NCBI RefSeq assembly: GCF_009835145.1
Contig: NZ_APKE01000025.1
Coordinates: 1-64,000 of the forward strand
From: Profundibacterium mesophilum KAUST100406-0324
Lineage (GTDB): Bacteria; Pseudomonadota; Alphaproteobacteria; Rhodobacterales; Rhodobacteraceae
Reading direction: 5' to 3'
Length of the DNA stretch: 64,000 nucleotides
Below are positions 15,669 to 25,006 of the stretch, one piece after another; position 1 is the stretch's first letter, and each line of letters opens with the position of its first letter. The position numbers and the translations under genes were made by a program. Under the pieces are notes generated by a model. That model saw only the letters and a list, made by a program, of their open reading frames with translations. It was not told the DNA's origin and did no database searches.

Positions 15669-16949
15669 TCACTCGGCGCGCCTCGTCTCGAAGCGCAGGC
15701 CGGCCGCCGTGCGGTTGGCGAACCCGGCCCAGTAGGTGTGCTCGGGCTTCGGCGTGTCGTCCTCCTCCATCGCCCAGACCCCGTCGGCGGCATTGGGTGT
15801 AAGCGAGAGGAAGGTCTTCTTGTCCTCCTCGCCCTTCAGGTGCAGGTCGAGGAAGGCGGTGGAGAAATGCTGCAGGATGTTGTTCATCCGCACAGTGTCC
15901 CAGACCGCGTCGGCGTAATGCTCGAAGGGCGGCCAGCCGAGCTTCTCGGACTGCGCCCAGGCCTCGCGCGGGGCGGGGAAGGGGGCGGCGGCGTTGTGGT
16001 TGGCGTTCTCGAAGGTCAGCAGGTGCCGCTCGGTACCCGTCGTCTCCTCGAAGATGGTGCGGATGAAGGGATATTCGGAAACATCGTCGACACTGCCCGC
16101 CACCAGCATCAGGGGCGTGGTGATCGCGCCCAGCCCCTCGGCATCCCAGAAGTCTCGGTTGCGCCCCCAGGGGCCGATGGCGATCACCGCCTTGACCCGC
16201 TCGTCGGGCAGGGCCTCGTGGCTTTCGCTGCCGGCCGCGTTGATCTCCAGAAGTCCGGCGGGCGGCGCGTAGCGGCCCTCGAGCGCGGCCTGCGCGACGC
16301 CGGCGCCCGCGAAGATCAGCGCCCCGTAGCCGCCCATCGAATAGCCGATGACCCCGGTGCGCTCGGCATCGGTGATCTGCCCGACATCGTCCGTCGCGCT
16401 TGCCAGCTCATCGAGCACGAAGGCCTGGTCGCGGGGTCGGTTCACAAGGGTCGAGCCAAAGGCCGCCATGTCCGAATAGGTCGAATCGCGATGGTCGATC
16501 GAGGCCACGACATAGCCCTTGGAGGCGATGTTCTCGGCCAGGTGGCTCATCAGGAAGCGATTGCCCGGATAGCCATGGGAGACGATCACCAGCGGGTAGC
16601 TTCCCTCGGCGGCGGGATCGGCATCGCGTGCGGCGCGGCCCGTCAGCGTCACCTCCGTCTCGCCATCGCGCAGCACCGTCTCGTAGTCGGTGCCGGGCCG
16701 GGTGCCGTCGGCTGCCGGATACCACAGCTCGACCGTCAGCGCGCGGTCGTAGCTCGGCTGCGCCTCGGGGGTCGCGTTGACGATGTCGGGAACCCCCTCG
16801 CGCGTCAGGGTGAGGGTCCTGACCCCGACCGCGTGATCGCCATAGGGGGCGAGCTCGGGCGCATCGGGGCGGATGCTGTCGATGGGGGTCTGCGCGATGG
16901 CCGGCGCCGCGGCGAGCAGCGCCAGCGCGGCTGTTGCGATACGTTGCAT
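15669..16949 (-). CDS. Secreted alpha/beta hydrolase
   Basis: A 426-residue exported hydrolase. The signal peptide reads MQRIATAALALLAAAPAIAQ. The oxyanion region is VIVSHGYPGNRF, the nucleophile elbow is GYSMGGYGA and the histidine is in FENANHNAA, so a full Ser-His triad is likely. The layout resembles dienelactone hydrolase and platelet-activating-factor acetylhydrolase-like proteins; the substrate is unknown. The start at 16949 is fixed by AGGGAGGA upstream and by the signal peptide. It ends 2 bp from the convergent alkB-type gene. Esterase activity toward a hydroxylated product of that neighbour is only a guess. Confidence 0.85.
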   Translation of the reverse strand: MQRIATAALALLAAAPAIAQTPIDSIRPDAPELAPYGDHAVGVRTLTLTREGVPDIVNATPEAQPSYDRALTVELWYPAADGTRPGTDYETVLRDGETEVTLTGRAARDADPAAEGSYPLVIVSHGYPGNRFLMSHLAENIASKGYVVASIDHRDSTYSDMAAFGSTLVNRPRDQAFVLDELASATDDVGQITDAERTGVIGYSMGGYGALIFAGAGVAQAALEGRYAPPAGLLEINAAGSESHEALPDERVKAVIAIGPWGRNRDFWDAEGLGAITTPLMLVAGSVDDVSEYPFIRTIFEETTGTERHLLTFENANHNAAAPFPAPREAWAQSEKLGWPPFEHYADAVWDTVRMNNILQHFSTAFLDLHLKGEEDKKTFLSLTPNAADGVWAMEEDDTPKPEHTYWAGFANRTAAGLRFETRRAE

Positions 16950-17013
16950 GGGTGGTCCTCCCTGAAGGTTGCCTGTCAGCACCCTTACGACCCGGGAGGA
17001 CCTTTGCAAGCGA

Positions 17014-18045
17014 TCAGGGATCGTCGCCGACACGCACAAGTTGCTTGCCGAAATTGCCGCCCTCCAGCATCGAGATGAAGGCATCCGGCGCCGCCTCCAG
17101 CCCTTCTGCGATGCTCTCGCGGTAGCGGATGCGCCCGTCCTTCACCATCGGTGCGACCTCGGCGAGGAATTCGGGATAGAGATGCATGTGATCGAAGATG
17201 ATGAAGCCCTCGACCTTGAGGCGCTTGACCAGGATGGCGCGCCAGGCCGCCGGCAGGGACATCGCCTCGTCCAGCCCGCGCCCCGAATACCAGGCGATCA
17301 TGCCGCATAGCGCGATGCGGCCGTGATCGTTCATTCCCGACAGGGCCGCCTCGAGGGTCTTGCCCCCGACATTCTCGAAATAACCGTCGACGCCGCCGGG
17401 CGCCGCGGCGGCCAATGCTTCCTTCAGGCCGGCCGCATCGAGCGCCTTGTGATCGAGGCAGGCGGCGTAGCCCAGCTCGGAGGTGGCATAGGCGCACTTT
17501 TCCTCACCACCCGCGACGCCGATCGCCCTGGCACCCTTGATCTGCGCGAGCTGCCCGGCCAGCGTGCCGACCGCGCCGGTCGCCGCAGAGATCAGGGCGG
17601 TCTCGCCTTGCTGGATGCCGATGATGCGGTTGACGCCGACCCAGGCGGTGATCCCGGGCATGCCCAGCACGCCGAGCGCGGTCTGGATCGGTGCGATGGC
17701 GGGATCGACCTTGCGCAGCGCGTCGCCGGGCAGGGCGGCGTGGCTGGTCCAGCCGAAGGCGCCGAGCGCGATGTCGCCCTCGGAGAAGCCCGCGTGGCGC
17801 GATGCGATGACCTCGCCGACGGCACCGCCCTCCATGATTCCGCCGATCTCGACCGGGGGGGCGTAGGATTTCGCGTCATCCATCCGGCCGCGCATGTAGG
17901 GATCGAGCGAGAGCCAGATGACGCGCACCAGCACTTCGCCTTCGGCGGGCTCGGGCATCGCGGTCTCGGTCAGGGCGAAATTCTGCGCGGTGGGCTGCCC
18001 TGTCGGGCGGCTGGCGAGGGTCATCGAGCGGACGGTCTGTGACAT
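17014..18045 (-). CDS. NADP-dependent oxidoreductase of the zinc-independent MDR family
   Basis: A 343-residue medium-chain reductase of the CurA/2-alkenal reductase type. The N-terminal LSLDPYMRGRM and the cofactor motif AATGAVGTLAGQLAQIKG are characteristic; FENVGGKTLEAAL follows. No zinc-binding cysteines are seen, as expected for this branch. It likely reduces the double bond of alpha,beta-unsaturated aldehydes or ketones using NADPH. The ATG at 18045 has AAGGAG eleven bases upstream. It lies alone: a 282-bp gap with no recognisable content separates it from ccrM. Confidence 0.92.
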   Translation of the reverse strand: MSQTVRSMTLASRPTGQPTAQNFALTETAMPEPAEGEVLVRVIWLSLDPYMRGRMDDAKSYAPPVEIGGIMEGGAVGEVIASRHAGFSEGDIALGAFGWTSHAALPGDALRKVDPAIAPIQTALGVLGMPGITAWVGVNRIIGIQQGETALISAATGAVGTLAGQLAQIKGARAIGVAGGEEKCAYATSELGYAACLDHKALDAAGLKEALAAAAPGGVDGYFENVGGKTLEAALSGMNDHGRIALCGMIAWYSGRGLDEAMSLPAAWRAILVKRLKVEGFIIFDHMHLYPEFLAEVAPMVKDGRIRYRESIAEGLEAAPDAFISMLEGGNFGKQLVRVGDDP

Positions 18046-18327
18046 GATGCGTTCTCCTTGGGCCTGACCTCTATCTAGGCGGGCGAGCGGCTGCCGTCAC
18101 GGCAGAAGCTGGGGCAGGGCGGCGAAAAAGCGCGTGGCGCAGCCGGGCACCGTGCGGCGGACCTGTCCCGGAGCCCGCGCTCGGCATGCACCCGACCCGC
18201 CTCCGACCGGCCCCGCCGCGACCCGCCGCGCCTTTGCCGGGGACATGCTCCGGTGCCCCGCCGCGACCCACCGGGGGGGAGCGTCGAGCCCGTCCGGATC
18301 CCGGCGGCTCCCGACATGCGGACGGGC

Positions 18328-19518
<1,191 letters not shown>

Positions 19519-19520
<2 letters not shown>

Positions 19521-20160
19521 AAGGCCTTGAAGAATTCCCTTGATACAAGATGTTGTGGACCGGCCTGAAGCTGCGTCTATGGTGGGGGGTGACGCCGAGC
19601 AATTGCAGCCCCCCGTGATGGGCCAAGGTGCCGTATCCGGCGTTGCGTTCCCATCCGTAGCCGGGAAATTTCACCGCGAGTTCCGCCATCAGGTCATCGC
19701 GCCAGACCTTCGCCGCGATCGAAGCGGCGGCGATGCTCAGGCTCAGCGCGTCGCCGCGAACCAGCGTGTCGGCCGGGCAGGGCAGGCCGCCGGGATGCCT
19801 GTTGCCATCGATCAGCGCGTGATCGGGCGGGGCCGGAAGGGCCGCGACCGCGCGGCGCATCGCGAGCAATGTGGCCTGGAGGATGTTGATCTCGTCGATC
19901 TCCTCGACGCTGGCGCTGCCGATGCCCACCTCCGCGCATTCGGCGATCCGGGCTGCGAGCGCGCGCCGCCGCAGCCGGGTGAGGCGCTTGCTGTCGCGGA
20001 TCCCATCAGGGATCGCCGCGGGATCGAGGATCACAGCCGCGGCGACGACGGGACCGGCCAGCGGGCCGCGGCCGACCTCGTCGATGCCGCAGATGCGGGT
20101 GCGCCCGGCGTGGTGCAGGGCGCGTTCTCGAATGAAATCGGGTGGCGGGGCAGGCGGCAT
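19519..20160 (-). CDS. rnhB: Ribonuclease HII
   Basis: A 213-residue RNase HII that nicks RNA:DNA hybrids and starts removal of single ribonucleotides from DNA. The acidic residues are in [20 protein letters not shown] and [28 protein letters not shown] followed by H is the usual C-terminal block. The start MPPAPPP at 20160 is preferred; the frame opens 12 codons further up. It lies upstream of ccrM on the same strand with about 90 bp between, so they may be co-transcribed. The GANTC cluster reaches its stop codon. Confidence 0.94.
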
Positions 20161-20301
20161 GGTGCTCCTACTGAAGTGTTTGCGCGCCCCTGCCAAGGGG
20201 TCTCACGAGGCGGGAGCCATGACGGCCCCCGCCCCTTTCACCGGCGCTGTTGGAGATATGCGTGAAGCACAGGCCGGCGAATTCGCGATCGGCGGGGCGC
20301 C

Positions 20302-20751
20302 TCAGAGCGCGCGCCAGCCAGCCTTCGAGAGGCAATCGACATGATAGACGGTGCGCTCGCGGCCCGTGCCCGGTACGCGGGCCGTGCAATGGCGCGGCAA
20401 CCGGTCAGCGTCGACCATCTCCCGCTCGAGGCAGGATTTCGAGAAGACCTGCGCCGCAGTGCCGTCGAAAGGAACCTCGCGCATGCAGGCCGGCGGCAGT
20501 TGCCCGTCCCGCTTCGGCACGACATGGCGGCCATTGCGGTCCGGCGTGCCGTTCAGCGCGGCCTGCCTGAGCATGGCCGGGCCCGAAAGCTGCTGCGCGA
20601 TCACCCGCCTCTCGACGGCCGCGCCCATGGTTCCCACCATCATCAGCGATGTGAAGATGCCGCCGAGATCGAGACTGCCGGCATCGCCCTTCACCGGAAG
20701 AAGACCGAGTGCCAGGGCAACCGCCGCGGCGGGGAGGGTCTGTCGGTGCAT
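20302..20751 (-). CDS. Hypothetical exported protein
   Basis: A 149-residue protein I do not recognise. A signal peptide is clear (MHRQTLPAAAVALALGLLPV, cleavage probably near GDAGS). The mature part has a hydrophobic stretch GIFTSLMMVGTMGAAVERR, four Cys (ACMREV, SCLERE, HCTARV, DCLSKA) that could form two disulfides, and ends in Leu without a lipobox. The ATG at 20751 has AGGAAGG seven bases upstream. It is divergent from the next exported protein, and the gap between them is full of palindromes. Function is unknown. Confidence 0.7.
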   Translation of the reverse strand: MHRQTLPAAAVALALGLLPVKGDAGSLDLGGIFTSLMMVGTMGAAVERRVIAQQLSGPAMLRQAALNGTPDRNGRHVVPKRDGQLPPACMREVPFDGTAAQVFSKSCLEREMVDADRLPRHCTARVPGTGRERTVYHVDCLSKAGWRAL

Positions 20752-20925
20752 GGAATGTCCTTCCTCTGTCTGGCATCGGGTCGTGTCGGGCGGCCCCGAA
20801 CATGGCCCGGCCCGCCTGTGGCCGGTGGTCCTGAAGGGGGGATGCAGGCGAAGTCTTGTCGAAAACATGGCGGGCGGTCCCGTTCAATCTGCGTGTCCCG
20901 GCGGATCGGAGCCGAACTGTGGCGA

Positions 20926-21044
20926 GCCTGTCACCGGGGCGCGATGACAGGCAATGACAGCGCGCGGTTATCCGATAACAGCCCGATCTTACCGTTTCGT
21001 GAGCGCGGAACCTCGCCGCCCGCCATGCTTGTCATTGCATGACA
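20926..21044. promoter_or_regulatory. Operator-like repeat cluster in a 384-bp divergent gap
   Basis: The gap 20752-21135 has no gene but carries several repeats. GCCTGTCA (20926-20933) pairs with TGACAGGC (20945-20952). ATGACA recurs at 20944 and 20954, ten bases apart. GTTATC-C-GATAAC is a perfect palindrome at 20967-20979. TGTCAT-TGC-ATGACA is a perfect 15-bp palindrome at 21030-21044. The recurring TGTCA/TGACA boxes suggest binding sites for one dimeric regulator controlling both flanking genes. Confidence 0.6.
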
Positions 21045-21135
21045 GCGCCGGCCGGCGGCATGTTGGACCCGAACGCGCCGCTCTTTCCGACGAGGAAGCG
21101 CGCCGCGCCGCCCCTTGACCCTTCGGGAACGCACC

Positions 21136-21429
21136 ATGCTCAGAATGCTCGCCCCCTTCCTGCTCGCCTTGGCGCTGATCGGCGTCGCGGCCGCCGCCCG
21201 CGCCGAATGCTATGCCGACTACAAGGCCAAGACCGACGATCCGCTGAGACTGCATTACGGCGTCATCGCCCTGCCGGAGGAGGCTTGCACGCCTGAGGCC
21301 GCGCCGCGGCTCATCGCCGAGCGGATCGATGGTGAAGGCTGGACATTGCTCAAGGTCATGGCGATCTTCGACGCGGATGGACTTGAGGAGCGCAGGACAA
21401 GTGCTGGCGACTATTTTCTCCGCTACTGA
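21136..21429 (+). CDS. Hypothetical small exported protein
   Basis: A 97-residue protein with a clear signal peptide (LAPFLLALALIGVAAAARAE, cleavage near ARA-E). The mature part has two cysteines (ECYADYKAK and EEACTPEAA) that may pair, and the body GDDPLRL-like and GEGWTLLKVMAIFD segments look globular. I do not recognise a named family. An earlier in-frame ATG at 21115 is possible, but the signal peptide fits 21136. The gene for the membrane winged-helix protein begins 16 bp downstream, so the two are probably co-transcribed. A sensor-partner role is inference from that linkage. Confidence 0.7.
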   Translation: MLRMLAPFLLALALIGVAAAARAECYADYKAKTDDPLRLHYGVIALPEEACTPEAAPRLIAERIDGEGWTLLKVMAIFDADGLEERRTSAGDYFLRY

Positions 21430-21445
21430 CGCGCGGCGCTCGTCG

Positions 21446-22105
21446 ATGCGCATCGTGACGCTGGGCATCGGGGCGATCGTGACGATCCTGCTGGGCGCGG
21501 CGCTTCTGCTCTTCGTGAACCTGCCGGACGCGAACGCCTTCAACGCGCGCGTCGAAGCCCTCTTCGTCGAAAATGCGAGCCTGACCTCGGGCGAGGACAT
21601 ACGGCTGCTCGAGATACTGGCCCAGTCGGGGACGTCTTTCTCGGACGTGCTTGCGAGCTATCGCTCGATCATCTTCGTGCTCCTGGTCTTCGCGACGGCG
21701 CTGCTCGTCGCCTGCCTCGTGTTCCTCGTGGCACTTGTCACGGTGAACCGCCGGATGAGCGAGATCGAACGGGCGGGCATCCAGGTCTCCTCGCTCCTGA
21801 TCAGCCGCGAGCAGCGAACCGTCTATCTCAACAACATGGAATTCAAGCTGACCGAGGCGGCGATCGAGACGCTCGGCATCCTGGCCGAAGCGCGGATGGA
21901 CGAGGATGTGCTCTCGGGTGCGCAGATCGAGGCGATGATCTCGGGGAGGCGGCCGGATGATTGCGACGAGGCGGCAGGCGCCACCCGGATCAAGCGGCTG
22001 CGCGATGCGCTCGGCAACCAGATCGTCAGCGAGCTTCTGGTCAAGACCATCGCCCGCAAGGGCTACATGCTGTCGATCGACAAGGACGTGATCCGCATGG
22101 TCTGA
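21446..22105 (+). CDS. Membrane-anchored winged-helix (OmpR/PhoB-type) regulator
   Basis: About 219 residues with an unusual layout. A first membrane segment (VTLGIGAIVTILLGAALLLF) near the N-terminus is followed by a loop of some 50 residues. A second membrane segment (IIFVLLVFATALLVACLVFL) comes next, then a cytoplasmic winged helix. In that domain YLNNMEFKLTEAAIETLGIL matches the start of OmpR-type DNA-binding domains, and TRIKRLRDALGNQIV and TIARKGYMLSID match its recognition helix and wing. There is no receiver domain. It resembles ToxR-like one-component regulators but with the DNA-binding domain at the C-terminus. Likely partner: the small exported protein upstream. The start may be upstream of 21446. 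Confidence 0.8.
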   Translation: MRIVTLGIGAIVTILLGAALLLFVNLPDANAFNARVEALFVENASLTSGEDIRLLEILAQSGTSFSDVLASYRSIIFVLLVFATALLVACLVFLVALVTVNRRMSEIERAGIQVSSLLISREQRTVYLNNMEFKLTEAAIETLGILAEARMDEDVLSGAQIEAMISGRRPDDCDEAAGATRIKRLRDALGNQIVSELLVKTIARKGYMLSIDKDVIRMV

Positions 22106-22236
22106 CCGCCGCCGGGGATTCGGCGCCGGCCCGCCGGCCGCACTCGAAGGGACGGCCTAGGGTGAAACGGCGGCATGGCGCAAGGTGTCGGGCGGGGGCG
22201 CGATCGGCCGGCGGGCGCGCGCTTGGCTGGCCTGCG

Positions 22237-22270
22237 CCTCCGGCGGAGGTATTTGAAGCGAATGTGAAGA
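22237..22270 (+). repeat. Dispersed motif copy 1, with CCTCC-GGC-GGAGG palindrome
   Basis: CCTCCGGCGGAGGTATTTG then AAGCGAATGTGAAG. One of five intergenic copies of a motif whose core is AGGTATTT followed by CGAAGATGAA. It lies in the 306-bp gap between the winged-helix gene and rpmJ; the remainder of that gap holds only the rpmJ terminator. Confidence 0.7.
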
Positions 22271-22346
22271 GTAGCCCGGCGGCGGGTGCAGGATCGACCG
22301 CCGCGATGCGGGGCCAAGGGGTATCCAGCGCCGGGATCCGAAACGC

Positions 22347-22373
22347 AAAAATCCCCGCCGAGGCGAGGATTTA
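22347..22373 (-). terminator. Intrinsic terminator after rpmJ
   Basis: On the minus strand AAATCCTCGCC is followed by a short loop and GGCGGGGATTTTT, giving an 11-bp stem with one wobble pair and a T-run, about 40 bp after the rpmJ stop. Confidence 0.8.
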
Positions 22374-22411
22374 CCACGAGTTTCCGCGTTGGAAACCTGC
22401 TGCCGGAGCGA

Positions 22412-22537
22412 TCAGCCCTGACGAGCCTTGAAGCGGCGCTGCGTCTTGTTGATGACGTAGACGCGGCCCTTGCGGCGCACGACACGGCAATCGCGATGCC
22501 GGTTCTTCAGCGAGCGGAGCGAGTTGCGGACTTTCAT
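22412..22537 (-). CDS. rpmJ: 50S ribosomal protein L36
   Basis: A 41-residue L36 starting [11 protein letters not shown] and continuing [20 protein letters not shown]. This is the form without the four-cysteine zinc knuckle, typical of Alphaproteobacteria. Very basic. AGGGAGAG lies seven bases before the ATG at 22537. A good terminator follows. It is a single-gene unit close to a tRNA on the same strand. Confidence 0.95.
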   Translation of the reverse strand: MKVRNSLRSLKNRHRDCRVVRRKGRVYVINKTQRRFKARQG

Positions 22538-22617
22538 CGGCCCTCTCCCTATCCTGTGCGGCGCGGGTGGCGCCTGTTTCAACATGCCGGCGAGCCGGCG
22601 GTTCATTCGGGCCTCGG

Positions 22618-22692
22618 TGGTGGGCGATACTGGGATCGAACCAGTGACCCCTTCGATGTCAACGAAGTGCTCTACCGCTGAGCTAATCACCC
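22618..22692 (-). tRNA. tRNA-Val (anticodon GAC)
   Basis: Read on the minus strand, GGGTGATTAGCTCAG starts the gene. The anticodon stem CTTCG/CGAAG encloses the loop TTGACAT, giving GAC for valine. The T-arm carries GGTTCGATCC and the acceptor stem closes with ATCGCCC, discriminator A and an encoded CCA. The cloverleaf is complete over 75 bases. Confidence 0.96.
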
Positions 22693-22856
22693 ACTTTACC
22701 GACGCTTGCCGCCCTTTCAGGCCCGCTCGGGAGAGCGAGACGCGGGATCGTTTCCGCGCCGGTGCCGGGTCTATAATTGGAAGCGGCAACCTGTTCAAGG
22801 CCTTTCGGCGCCCCATCTTCATCGCCTATAGTTTGGCCGTGAAGGAGTGCACCCGT

Positions 22857-23717
22857 ATGGTCAGGTCCCCGTACCAGTTGACGATGCCGCAAGTGCGCAG
22901 CACGAGCGTGATCTTCGCGTCTCCGCATTCGGGCCGGGATTACCCGGCGTCCTTCCTCCGGCGCAGTGTCCTGGACGCGCACGCGATTCGCTCCTCGGAA
23001 GATGCCTTCGTCGATCAGCTCTTCGAATCGGCCCCCTCGGCCGGCGCGCCCCTCCTGGCGGCCTCAACCCCGCGGGCCTATCTCGATCTCAACCGGGCGC
23101 ACGACGAGCTCGACCCCGCCCTGATCGAGACGGTCCGCCCCATCGGTCACAATCCGCGTGTCGTCTCCGGGCTCGGCGTGGTGCCGCGCGTGGTGGCCGG
23201 AGGGCGGTCGATCTACAGCGGCAAGATCACCCTGAACGAGGCGCAAAGACGGCTGCGCGATGTCTGGCAGCCCTATCACGATCAGCTCGGGGCCTTGATG
23301 GACGAAAGCATGAGCCGCTTCGGCGAGGCGATCCTGATCGATTGCCACTCGATGCCGCACGAGGCGATCGAGACCATGGGCGAGCGCGGCACCCGGCGTC
23401 CCGACGTGGTGCTCGGCGACCGGTTCGGGGCGGCCGCCGCGGGAGATGTGGTCGACCGCATCGAGGCCGCCTTCACCGCGCAGGGCCTGTGCGTGTCGCG
23501 CAACGCACCCTTCGCGGGAGCGTTCATCACCCAGCATTACGGGCGGCCCGCGCGGGGGCGCCACGCGGTGCAGGTGGAGATCGACAGGGCCCTCTACATG
23601 GATGAGCGGCGGATCAGGCCGCATGCCGGCTACGGCCCGCTGACGCAGATCCTCGCCAAGGTGGTGGAGCAGATCGCCGAGATCGGCCGGTCGGACATTT
23701 CCCTGGCCGCCGAGTAG
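22857..23717 (+). CDS. N-formylglutamate amidohydrolase
   Basis: A 286-residue enzyme of the FGase family, which releases glutamate and formate from N-formyl-glutamate, the last step of one histidine degradation route. Family motifs are FASPHSGRDYP (metal site), SSEDAFVDQLFE, AYLDLNRAHDELDP, LIDCHSMP and GRHAVQVEIDRALYM. The ATG at 22857 has AAGGAG nine bases upstream. No other hut genes are adjacent, so it may act in general deformylation of amino acids. It converges on dinB with 11 bp between the stops. Confidence 0.9.
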   Translation: MVRSPYQLTMPQVRSTSVIFASPHSGRDYPASFLRRSVLDAHAIRSSEDAFVDQLFESAPSAGAPLLAASTPRAYLDLNRAHDELDPALIETVRPIGHNPRVVSGLGVVPRVVAGGRSIYSGKITLNEAQRRLRDVWQPYHDQLGALMDESMSRFGEAILIDCHSMPHEAIETMGERGTRRPDVVLGDRFGAAAAGDVVDRIEAAFTAQGLCVSRNAPFAGAFITQHYGRPARGRHAVQVEIDRALYMDERRIRPHAGYGPLTQILAKVVEQIAEIGRSDISLAAE

Positions 23718-23728
23718 CGGGTCCGGTT

Positions 23729-24997
23729 TCAGCGCAGCGCGCGTCCCTTGACGATCGCACCCGCGCCGAAGCGGGCGCGGATCGCATCGGCGGCGCGTTC
23801 GGCTTCCGCCCGCCTGGCCGCGCCGGGATCGAGCAGGTCTCCGCTCGCATCGGCCCGTCCAGCCGGCACGAGCGCGCCCAGCCCGACACCCAGCAGGCGG
23901 AAGGGGGCGGCGTCCATCGACTGATCGAGCAGCGCGCGGGCGGTCCTGTAGACGTTGTCGGCGATCTGCGTGGGTTGGCGCAGCGTCAGGCGCCTGGCCA
24001 GCAGGGCGTGATCGTGACGCTTGAGCTTGAGGGTCACGACGCCGCCGGCCAGACCGCGCGCCTTCGCGCGCCCGCAGACCTTCTCGGCCAAGCGCCAAAG
24101 ATGGCCGTCGAGTATCTCGACATCTCCCAGGTCGGTATCGAAGGTGGTCTCGTTCGACAGGCCGCGGGTGGGGGCATTCGCGGTGACGCGGCGCCTGTCG
24201 TGCCCGCGCGCAAGGTGCCACAGGCGCTCGCCCATTCCGCCGAACCGAGCGACGAGATCGCGCTTTTCCCAGCGCAGCAGGTCGGCGAAGCTGCGGATGC
24301 CGGCCCGCTCGAGCGCGCCTTGGGTAACGGCGCCCACGCCCCAGATCAGGCTGACCGGACGCTCGCGCAGGAATTCGGCGGTCTGCGCCGCGCCGATCAC
24401 CGAGAAGCCGCGCGGCTTGTCGAGGTCGGAGGCGATCTTGGCGAGGAACTTGTTGTGGCTGAGCCCGATCGAGCCGGTGATGCCGATCTCGCTCTGCATC
24501 CTGGCGGTGAGCCGCGCGAGCATCACGGCCGGCGGCGCCCCATGCAGCCGCGCGGTGCCGCTCAGATCCATGAATGCCTCGTCGAGACTGAGGGGCTCGA
24601 CCACGGGGGTGAGCGCGTTCATCATGTCGCGGACCGCGCGGCTCGCCTCGGCATAGGCGTCGAATCGCGGCTTCACGATCACCGCCTCGGGACAGAGCCG
24701 GAGCGCCTGGAACATCGGCATGGCGCTGCGGACACCCTTGATCCGGGCGATGTAGCAGGCCGTGGTGACGACGCCGCGCCGTCCGCCGCCCACGATCACG
24801 GGCAGGTGACGCAATTCGGGGCTATCACGCTTCTCGACGCTGGCATAGAACGCATCGCAGTCCATATGTGCGATGCCGAGCTCGAAAAGTTCGGGATGCA
24901 CGACGAGCCTGGGGCTGCGGCACAGCGCGCAGCGCGGCGCGGCGCCCGGAGGCGTCGCGTCGGAATGGGACAGGCAGTCGCGGCACAGGCTGGGCAT
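23729..24997 (-). CDS. dinB: DNA polymerase IV with an N-terminal CxxC-CxxC extension
   Basis: A 422-residue Y-family polymerase for lesion bypass. MDCDAFYASVEKR begins the palm domain, SLDEAFMDLS holds catalytic acids, SHNKFLAKIASDLDKPRG is the fingers/thumb block, and the little-finger domain follows. The first 40 residues are an extra segment with CRDC at 5-8 and CALC at 23-26, a spacing that could bind zinc. The start at 24997 includes this segment. Only nine bases separate its start from that of the divergent NUDIX gene. The segment may aid DNA or protein contacts, which is inferred. Confidence 0.94.
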   Translation of the reverse strand: MPSLCRDCLSHSDATPPGAAPRCALCRSPRLVVHPELFELGIAHMDCDAFYASVEKRDSPELRHLPVIVGGGRRGVVTTACYIARIKGVRSAMPMFQALRLCPEAVIVKPRFDAYAEASRAVRDMMNALTPVVEPLSLDEAFMDLSGTARLHGAPPAVMLARLTARMQSEIGITGSIGLSHNKFLAKIASDLDKPRGFSVIGAAQTAEFLRERPVSLIWGVGAVTQGALERAGIRSFADLLRWEKRDLVARFGGMGERLWHLARGHDRRRVTANAPTRGLSNETTFDTDLGDVEILDGHLWRLAEKVCGRAKARGLAGGVVTLKLKRHDHALLARRLTLRQPTQIADNVYRTARALLDQSMDAAPFRLLGVGLGALVPAGRADASGDLLDPGAARRAEAERAADAIRARFGAGAIVKGRALR

Positions 24998-25006
24998 GGA
25001 GGCGGA

